From assembly GCA_022447335.1 (NCBI GenBank), contig JAKVCF010000025.1, positions 1 to 22,453 on the forward strand: a stretch of DNA of 22,453 nucleotides. Reading direction: 5' to 3'. The position numbers were made by a program, and so were the translations under genes. Numbering within the stretch: the stretch's first letter is position 1; every line of letters begins with the position of its first letter. This DNA comes from Planctomycetota bacterium. GTDB lineage: Bacteria > Planctomycetota > UBA1135. Positions 1 through 5,629 of the stretch are shown here, piece by piece. The notes under the pieces are model-generated. The model had not been told where the DNA came from, did not search any database, and saw only the letters and a program-made list of their open reading frames with translations.

Positions 1-218
1 GGATGGCTGGGGGTGGCGTCAAAGGTGGCGTTGTAGTCGGGGCGACCGATGAATACGGATATTACGCAGTAGAGGATCCATATGAGATACATGACTTACA
101 CGCTACCATGCTTTATCTCATGGGTATCGATCATCGCAGAATGACCTATCGCTTCGATAGTCGGGATATGCGTCTGACGGATGTGCATGGCAAGATTATT
201 AAGGGCATTCTTGCCTAA
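1..218 (+). CDS. DUF1501 family protein, C-terminal end (5' truncated)
   Basis: The reading frame enters from outside the window and stops at TAA 216-218, so only about the last 72 residues are present. The segment reads MAGGGVKGG, then VVGATDEYGYYAVEDP, then IHDLHATMLYLMGIDH, and ends RDMRLTDVHGKIIKGILA. This matches the C-terminus of the DUF1501 family (sulfatase/alkaline-phosphatase-like fold) as I know it, where the ending 'LTDVHG..I..IL' is highly conserved. These proteins are abundant in Planctomycetota, are usually exported by the Tat pathway and often lie next to DUF1549/DUF1553 cytochrome proteins, which would be to the left of the window. The internal ATG at position 3 should not be taken as the start. 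The gene converges on the leftward gene at 286-921, with a terminator hairpin between them. Family call firm; function unknown. Confidence 0.88.
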   Translation, partial: MAGGGVKGGVVVGATDEYGYYAVEDPYEIHDLHATMLYLMGIDHRRMTYRFDSRDMRLTDVHGKIIKGILA

Positions 219-256
219 GCCCAAAACAAACACACCCTGGCCGAAGCCAGGGTGTG
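219..256 (-). terminator. Rho-independent terminator of the WGxH-repeat gene (possibly bidirectional)
   Basis: The arms CACACCCTGGC (231-241) and GCCAGGGTGTG (246-256) pair perfectly over 11 bp around a four-base loop. Read on the minus strand the loop is TTCG closed by C-G, the very stable UUCG tetraloop, and the stem is followed by TTTGTTTTGGG (complement of 220-230). That orientation terminates the leftward gene ending at 286. On the plus strand there is no T-run after the stem, so it would be a weaker terminator for the DUF1501 gene ending at 218. Confidence 0.8.
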
Positions 257-285
257 GAAGGAAGTTTGAAGGGGGTTCGCTGCGC

Positions 286-921
286 TTAGCGCTTGCGGTT
301 CTTACGGGTCTGATTCGGCCCCTTATTTTTCTTTACTCGCTTCTGCTGGGTGGCAGTCTGCTTAATCTTTTTAGTCGTGTTCTTGGTGACTTGACCTAGA
401 CGATTTAGGCTAGGTGTGGAGTCGTGCTGACCCCAAGTGATTACCTTTTCTTTGGTGGCGTTAGCGAGGCCTGAGATCGACGAGTCGTCATCGTGATGGC
501 CCCAGACAGCGCGTGATCCGGTGTTGCGACCGAGGCGACCTAGTCCGGCAATTGACGAATCATCTTCATGGACACCCCAAGTGATAACCTGATTTGGGTT
601 CACGGGCTTGATCTTGGCAAGCTTCCAGACACCGCGGTTGCTGCCGCCACGAGCGTATGTTTGTAGGGTTTTACGCATGGCACGCTGAGCTTTGACCTTG
701 TTGGAATTTCCCGGGTTGTCCGAGACTTTCTTGGCAGCTTTGCCTTGCACCTGCTGAGTGACCTTGCTGCGGTTCACGTTGACCTTGGTGGAGGCGGCCT
801 TCTTGCCTATCTTGTTTTGCGCGACAGATTCTTGCTTAGTGCAGCTTTTCTGGTCTGGCTCTTGGGCAGGGAGAGCAGGGTTAAGAAGCGGTAGAGCGCT
901 CAAGATGGTGCTGAGGAACAT
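286..921 (-). CDS. Exported, highly basic protein with WGxH repeats; function unknown
   Basis: 211 residues, not recognised as any family. The N-terminus (about residues 1-19, ending ALPAQ) looks like a signal peptide, though it has no basic n-region residue. The mature part is very rich in Lys, Arg, Asn, Gln and Thr. It contains three spaced repeats: VITWGVHEDDSSIAGL (112-127), RAVWGHHDDDSSISGL (137-152) and VITWGQHDSTPSLNRL (160-175). The W-G-x-H cores sit at W115, W140 and W163, and an acidic DDSS stretch follows in the first two. The tail (about 180-211) is almost entirely Lys/Arg/Thr/Gln. The only cysteine is C27. The start is the ATG at 919-921; no Shine-Dalgarno is visible. A coding origin is supported by repeat conservation at the protein level, the clean terminator downstream and the absence of a better ORF on the other strand. 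It could be an envelope or polyanion-binding protein, but that is a guess from charge alone. Confidence 0.72.
   Translation of the reverse strand: MFLSTILSALPLLNPALPAQEPDQKSCTKQESVAQNKIGKKAASTKVNVNRSKVTQQVQGKAAKKVSDNPGNSNKVKAQRAMRKTLQTYARGGSNRGVWKLAKIKPVNPNQVITWGVHEDDSSIAGLGRLGRNTGSRAVWGHHDDDSSISGLANATKEKVITWGQHDSTPSLNRLGQVTKNTTKKIKQTATQQKRVKKNKGPNQTRKNRKR
391..588 (-). repeat. Three WGxH(D/E)D protein repeats
   Basis: Tandem protein-level repeats inside the basic exported protein: copy 1 at 517-588, copy 2 at 466-513, copy 3 at 391-444. The consensus is [VI]-x-W-G-x-H-[DE]-D/S-x-S-[IL]-x-x-L. The spacing between tryptophans is 25 then 23 residues. The DNA shows matching blocks, for example ACCCCAAGTGAT at both 424 and 570 areas, but the copies have diverged at third positions. 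This argues for selection on the protein and against a recent DNA duplication. Confidence 0.8.
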
Positions 922-1230
922 GATCGTATGAGGACGAGAGGAACCCTGCGATGCAGGGGGATGGCTCGCTCCAATCCGAGCGAGAGGTTCCCTCTTCGTT
1001 CGGCCATCTTTCCTGGATCCTTGAGAGAAAATCTTTCGTTGGCGCCTACTAGTCCAGAATCAGGGTTAAAAGCGCTGGGAGGGACTAACCCTGGGTTCGA
1101 GGTTGGATTTATTTTTGGCTCAACAGCTCCTTCTATACAGGTAAGAAGCTTGAGTCGGAAAAAACGAGCAGGCTGAGGAAAGTAGTCCCCTCAGCCTGCA
1201 GCACGTTTGGCGCGGATCTATCTAGTTGCC
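922..1230. other. Intergenic region between pckA and the basic repeat protein
   Basis: No convincing gene in these 309 bases. The right end holds the pckA terminator (1158-1199). The left end must contain the promoter and 5' UTR of the leftward gene starting at 921, but I see no clear -10/-35 pair. In the middle there is an 8-bp inverted repeat, CAGGGTTA (1061-1068) and TAACCCTG (1086-1093), with a 17-base spacer and no T-run. A plus-strand frame at 928-1176 is open but has an arginine/serine-rich, unstructured translation that resembles no family, and it runs into the terminator stem, so I do not call it. Confidence 0.6.
1158..1199 (-). terminator. Rho-independent terminator of pckA
   Basis: GCAGGCTGAGG (1168-1178) pairs with CCTCAGCCTGC (1189-1199) over 11 bp with a 10-base loop. 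Read on the minus strand the stem is followed by TCGTTTTTTCC (complement of 1157-1167), a classical U-tract. It lies about 32 bp past the pckA stop at 1231. Confidence 0.85.
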
Positions 1231-2979
1231 CTACATCGCTGCTTCGATGCCTAGCTTTCCGAAGCCTTTGTCTTCAAAGTTGTCGTGGAACATGGCACGC
1301 AGTTTCTCGGCAGCGGCGTCATAGGCTTCCTTGTCTTCCCAGGTGTTGCGCGGGTTGAGAATCTCAGCCGGCACGCCGGGGCAGGAGGTTGGCATCTTCA
1401 AACCAAAGATCGGATGAGTTTCGTATTCGACTTTGTCGGAGTCGAGGTCACCGCGTAGCGCAGCGTCAAGTAGCGCGCGTGTGTGGCCGATCGAAATTCG
1501 CTTGCCGACGCCGTAGGGTCCGCCGCCCCATCCGGTATTGAGAAGGATGCAGCGTGCTTCATTGGCTTCCATCTTCTCGGCGAGGCGCTCAGCGTAGACG
1601 CTTGGCATTTGAGCCATGAAGGGGGCGCCAAAGCAGGCTGAAAAGGCTGCCTTGGGTTCGGTGACACCGACTTCAGTTCCAGCGAGTTTGGCGGTGAATC
1701 CACTCACGAAGTGGTACATGACCTCCTTCTTATCCAGTACAGATACCGGTGGTAGTACGCCGAAGGCATCAGCCGTGAGAAGCACGATGGTTTGTGGGTG
1801 TGGCCCTTTAGCTCCCGGCATCACGTCCGGGTTTGCGGTCAGTGGGTAACTGAAGCGAGTGTTCTCGGTAATCGAGCCATCGCTCAGGTTAAATTCTTGC
1901 GGATCGGTCTCTTCGAGCGACTTACCCGGTAGGGTCGGTACATTCTCGATGATGGTGCCCGGCATCGACATGGCTGCGGCGATGACAGGCTCATCTTCTT
2001 TGTTCAGGTCGATTAGCTTGGCGTAGCACCCATCCTCCAGATTTGAGATTCCGGAAGCTGTCCATGCATGCTCGTCATCGCCAATCAGCTTGCGGTGCGG
2101 GTCGGCGGAGAGCGTAGTTTTCCCGGTGCCTGACAGGCCGAACAGGATTGCACCGTCACCTTCTTGACCGACGTTGGCGGAGCAGTGCATGCTCATCTCG
2201 CTCATCTCCGGGAGTATGAAGTTCATAACGGTAAACATCGACTTCTTTACGATGCCGCAGTAGTCTGCGCGACCAAGAACTAACACGATTTGGCGTTCGA
2301 AGTCGAGGCAGACAAGGCGCTTGCTGGCGGTGCCATCACGCTTTTCATCGCAGTGGAAGGACGGCACGTTGAGCATGGTCCAGCGCTTGGCATCTTCGTC
2401 CGCTACGCCTTCGATTCCCTTTGGGAACATGTTATGGCAGAAAAATTGGTGCGTTGCGTACTCGCTAACTAAGCGGTAGGGTCGCGCATACGACGGGTCG
2501 CTGCCGGCGTAGACGTCCTTGACGTAGAGGTGATGGCCGCTCTCGTTCAGGTGAGTAACGACGCGCTCGAGTAGAGCATCGAACTTGGTCGGATCAAACT
2601 GCTGGAAATCTGGCTTCCACCAGACCTTGTTAATGATTGAAGGACGCGCTACGCCGAAGGTATCGGTGACCGGGCGGCCGGTACAGGTTGGATCCGTGTA
2701 GTAGATCAGAGGGCCCTCGACGCCCAGCTGAGTTGAGAATGCCTTCTGCTCATTGTCGGGGCCGCCCTCTCGGACACGCCCGCGATCGTTTGCGATGGCC
2801 TCATGGAAGAGCTCTTCCTTGGTGAGATTGACCCGCAGTTCTAGGTCTTTCAGTCCGAACAGGGCCTCAAGAGCGGCGGCATGTTCGGTGGTCGGGAGGG
2901 ACTCAGGCATAGCTTTCTTCGCTTTCTTATTGTGGGTCGCGCGAAAAAGATCCCTTAGTTTAGCCGCGTAGGCATCCAT
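1231..2979 (-). CDS. pckA: Phosphoenolpyruvate carboxykinase (ATP)
   Basis: Cytosolic enzyme converting oxaloacetate + ATP to PEP + CO2 + ADP, the gateway to gluconeogenesis. 582 residues, somewhat longer than the roughly 530-540 typical of the ATP family. Visible hallmarks are the substrate-binding TGRPVTDTF segment (R102), the HCSANVG block (265-271), the P-loop GLSGTGKTTLS (281-291), the metal-site LIGDDEHAW (298-306) and the conserved ENTRFSYPL block (about 372-380). All support an active ATP-type (not GTP-type) enzyme. The start used is the ATG at 2977-2979. A second in-frame ATG at residue 24 is possible, because the first 23 residues are Lys/Ala-rich and neither site has a clear Shine-Dalgarno. 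It is monocistronic, with its own terminator, and diverges from the FG-GAP protein across only 61 bp. Together with gltA further right it marks the window as core chromosome. Confidence 0.97.
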   Translation of the reverse strand: MDAYAAKLRDLFRATHNKKAKKAMPESLPTTEHAAALEALFGLKDLELRVNLTKEELFHEAIANDRGRVREGGPDNEQKAFSTQLGVEGPLIYYTDPTCTGRPVTDTFGVARPSIINKVWWKPDFQQFDPTKFDALLERVVTHLNESGHHLYVKDVYAGSDPSYARPYRLVSEYATHQFFCHNMFPKGIEGVADEDAKRWTMLNVPSFHCDEKRDGTASKRLVCLDFERQIVLVLGRADYCGIVKKSMFTVMNFILPEMSEMSMHCSANVGQEGDGAILFGLSGTGKTTLSADPHRKLIGDDEHAWTASGISNLEDGCYAKLIDLNKEDEPVIAAAMSMPGTIIENVPTLPGKSLEETDPQEFNLSDGSITENTRFSYPLTANPDVMPGAKGPHPQTIVLLTADAFGVLPPVSVLDKKEVMYHFVSGFTAKLAGTEVGVTEPKAAFSACFGAPFMAQMPSVYAERLAEKMEANEARCILLNTGWGGGPYGVGKRISIGHTRALLDAALRGDLDSDKVEYETHPIFGLKMPTSCPGVPAEILNPRNTWEDKEAYDAAAEKLRAMFHDNFEDKGFGKLGIEAAM

Positions 2980-3040
2980 TCGTTAGTGGAATCCAGCGCT
3001 TCCGGCGAACCTTTGATAGCCTTTTGGCAGATTTTGATCA

Positions 3041-5548
3041 ATGCTTGCGGCCTCCTTCCTTCTCGCGCTGGCTTCTCCTGCTGCTCAGCTCCCATTTACG
3101 AAATACACCGACCCAGATTGGCCTCAAGGGGTCGACTTAGGCCACGCAGTGGGGGTGAGTTTCGGCGACTACGACGGCGACGGTTGGGCCGATCTCTTCG
3201 TATGCAATGACGGGCGCTTGTGGCGCAATCTTTCTGGTCAGGGCTGGGTCGAGGCCTTTGACCTGGGCGCGATGCTGCCGGCCTCGGCGCAGCGCTACGG
3301 AGCTGCTTTTGGCGACTACGACCGGGATGGTTTCCCCGATATCGCTACGGAGCCGCGCAAGTACGGCTTGGATGACTGTTTGCACATCTTTCACAACCTG
3401 GGCGGCGTCGCCTGGGTGGACATTGCTGCCGATGCTAACCTTCTCGACGCGCAGCCTTGCAGCGCGCTTGCCGAGACGGCTGGCTGGGCGGACTTTGATG
3501 GGGATGGCGATCTGGATCTCTTTCTGCCGACTTATGGGGCGGTAGACGGCAGCGTTGACAACCAGTACCTACACAACCTAGGTCCAACCGGGCCGGCTGG
3601 GGCGTTTCGCTTTAGCGAGAAGGCTGCTTCAGTGGGAGTTAAGATTCCGCCCGGAGCTGCGCGCCCCGAAGGTGTCGTGACAATGGACATTGACGGTGAT
3701 GGCGCCCTCGATCTTTATTCCAACGGTCACTGGTATCGCAACCTGTCTACTTTCGATTTCCCGTTATTTGAAAACCTCGCGTCGAAGTCATCCGGGGTTA
3801 AGAAGCGCACTATCGTGGATGAGGGTACGGTTGCGATCGATTACGACTTGGATGGTGATTTGGATTTACTGATTAGTTACACCTTTAATCGCGGGAATCG
3901 CTTGTGGATCAACCGAGGCGATGGCACGTACAGCGAAGCTCCTGAGAGCGTGGTTGAGGATTACGTGAGTGGCTCTGCATATGGCATAAGTGCAGCCGAT
4001 TGGGATAATGATGGTGATATTGATATCACGACCAATGATGTTTTCCGCACCAATCGCATGATGGAAAGCGATACAGCAGAATGGCACATCGTTGCTTCGT
4101 CCCATGTTCCCGAAGTGGGGGCGCCCGCTTGGGCCGATTGGGATCTAGATGGTGACCTGGACTTAGCAGTGGGCGACGGTCCCGGCGTGAGTTTCCTGTA
4201 CCGCAACGATCTATATGGCCCGCAGACCCCACTTGCAGATAAGCGCTACGTGCGCGTGCGCGTGGTAGATGATGCTCCGGGTTTGCTGCGCGGAGTCGAG
4301 ACGGAGTACGGCGCCATCGTCGAGCTGAAGATGCACAATGCAGCTCTGGGGAAGCGTTTCGTACAGCTGGTCTCAAGCTCGGCTGGCTATATCAACCAGA
4401 ACGAGTACAGCTTGCACTTTGGATTGCCCGCTGATCCCGTGCCGGGCGACCCCAGCCGCGATCTGCGTTTTGACGTGGTTGTCGATTTACCCTCACTGCC
4501 CGAGCTGGGCTATCGCCGCATCGACAAGCGTGTCAACCCGGCTTTGGCTAATCTTGATCTGGCTTTGCTGGACCAGCGCGAGATCACGATTTTCCGTTCC
4601 GGAAAAGTATTGCTGGGCGATCGCGAGTATGTGCCAGTCGACCCAGGTGAAACGGCACTTCAAACAACGACGGGTGGTCTATTGCAGCAGCTGCGCAACG
4701 AAGCGCTGGTCGATCTGACTCCGGCGACCGGTAGTGACGAGTATGTCGGTATCGAGCTAGATACGATTGGTGCGCCTGGACCCCAGCGGGTCGTAGAAGT
4801 TTTGCTCGACGGCCAGCCCGGTGCGGTAGTCGATTGCGGATTTCAGAATCAGGAAGGCAATGTGGCTGTCTGGGATGTGACGTTGCCGGGTTCTCCGCGC
4901 TTTGTGGGCGCAGTCACGGCAATACTTCCGGCGGGTAATCGTCGCGCGGCGACGCCGACCGAAATCGTGCTGGAGCCTGGCCGCATATTTCGCATGGTGG
5001 CGCGCGTCGACAGTTATCGTGTAACGTCGGTCTCCACGCCGTGGATTGGTGATGGCGTTTCAGTAAATGGGGGGTTGCATTTCATCGACACCAGCCCATG
5101 CTCAGGCTCGGCAGTAGAACAGGCGTCGTTGGAGAATGGGCAGGTGTATTTGGCCGTGCGCTTGCGTGCCAACGATGGGCCGCGCTGGTTTGATTTGGGC
5201 CAATCGCAGGGTGGGGGCGGCAGGACTCCCTTCCTCAAAGCGAACGGAATCGCACGCGTCGGCGAGGACGTCGAGCTGCGCGTGACTGGGCTGGTGCCGG
5301 GTGAGCGCGTGCGCTTGATTTCTGGCGCTCGTCTCTCAGCTTTTCATGCTCAAGGTCTAGTGGTATCGCCCGATGGCACTGAGCGCGTGCAAGGTCAGGC
5401 CGACGCGCAGGGCGAGTTCGTTTACAACGTAATCTGGCCCTCTACGCATGTCCCCGGTCGTCCGGTTTATGTGCAAGCTGTGGTGGGTGAGGCGTCCAGT
5501 ACGCTTCGTGCTTCGAACTTGATCGGCACGATCGGTGAAGCCCGCTAG
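3041..5548 (+). CDS. Secreted FG-GAP/VCBS repeat protein with ASPIC/UnbV domain
   Basis: 835 residues. The first 16 residues (MLAASFLLALASPAAQ) form a signal peptide. Seven calcium-loop motifs of the D-x-D-x-D-G-x-x-D kind follow: FGDYDGDGWAD (41-51), FGDYDRDGFPD (90-100), WADFDGDGDLD (149-159), TMDIDGDGALD (214-224), AIDYDLDGDLD (265-275), AADWDNDGDID (318-328) and WADWDLDGDLD (364-374). These mark an integrin-like seven-bladed propeller. Residues about 403-483 (RYVRVRVVDDAPG, YGAIVEL, SSSAGYINQNEYSLHFGL) are an ASPIC/UnbV domain, as in CRTAC1-type proteins. Residues about 505-720 form an unrecognised beta-rich region. The last 105 residues resemble the C-terminal tails of other secreted proteins in this window. 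Likely extracellular or surface-attached, binding Ca2+; substrate unknown. It starts 61 bp from pckA, divergently, with no Shine-Dalgarno. Confidence 0.92.
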   Translation: MLAASFLLALASPAAQLPFTKYTDPDWPQGVDLGHAVGVSFGDYDGDGWADLFVCNDGRLWRNLSGQGWVEAFDLGAMLPASAQRYGAAFGDYDRDGFPDIATEPRKYGLDDCLHIFHNLGGVAWVDIAADANLLDAQPCSALAETAGWADFDGDGDLDLFLPTYGAVDGSVDNQYLHNLGPTGPAGAFRFSEKAASVGVKIPPGAARPEGVVTMDIDGDGALDLYSNGHWYRNLSTFDFPLFENLASKSSGVKKRTIVDEGTVAIDYDLDGDLDLLISYTFNRGNRLWINRGDGTYSEAPESVVEDYVSGSAYGISAADWDNDGDIDITTNDVFRTNRMMESDTAEWHIVASSHVPEVGAPAWADWDLDGDLDLAVGDGPGVSFLYRNDLYGPQTPLADKRYVRVRVVDDAPGLLRGVETEYGAIVELKMHNAALGKRFVQLVSSSAGYINQNEYSLHFGLPADPVPGDPSRDLRFDVVVDLPSLPELGYRRIDKRVNPALANLDLALLDQREITIFRSGKVLLGDREYVPVDPGETALQTTTGGLLQQLRNEALVDLTPATGSDEYVGIELDTIGAPGPQRVVEVLLDGQPGAVVDCGFQNQEGNVAVWDVTLPGSPRFVGAVTAILPAGNRRAATPTEIVLEPGRIFRMVARVDSYRVTSVSTPWIGDGVSVNGGLHFIDTSPCSGSAVEQASLENGQVYLAVRLRANDGPRWFDLGQSQGGGGRTPFLKANGIARVGEDVELRVTGLVPGERVRLISGARLSAFHAQGLVVSPDGTERVQGQADAQGEFVYNVIWPSTHVPGRPVYVQAVVGEASSTLRASNLIGTIGEAR

Positions 5549-5578
5549 CCCGGCTGGCTTTGGGTGAGAGTTTCGAAA

Positions 5579-5606
5579 GCGGGGGGGCCCAGATAGACCA
5601 CCCCGC
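5579..5606. terminator. Candidate bidirectional terminator hairpin between convergent genes
   Basis: GCGGGG (5579-5584) pairs with CCCCGC (5601-5606). After one G/A mismatch a further GG/CC continues the stem, with a loop of about ten bases. It sits in the 81 bp between the stops of the FG-GAP protein and the metalloprotease. There is no real T-run on either side (TTTCG on the minus strand), so it may work only weakly or with Rho. Confidence 0.4.
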
Positions 5607-5629
5607 GAGGGTGTGTGACCGACGCTTCT

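Noticed and set aside
1085..1110. GGTTCGAGG sequence resembling a tRNA T-arm
   Set aside because: The flanking bases do not form a 5-bp T stem and no acceptor, D or anticodon arm can be drawn around it.
928..1176. 82-codon plus-strand ORF in the pckA/basic-protein intergenic region
   Set aside because: Its translation is Arg/Ser-rich without any recognisable pattern, it lacks a ribosome-binding site, and its end runs through the pckA terminator stem.
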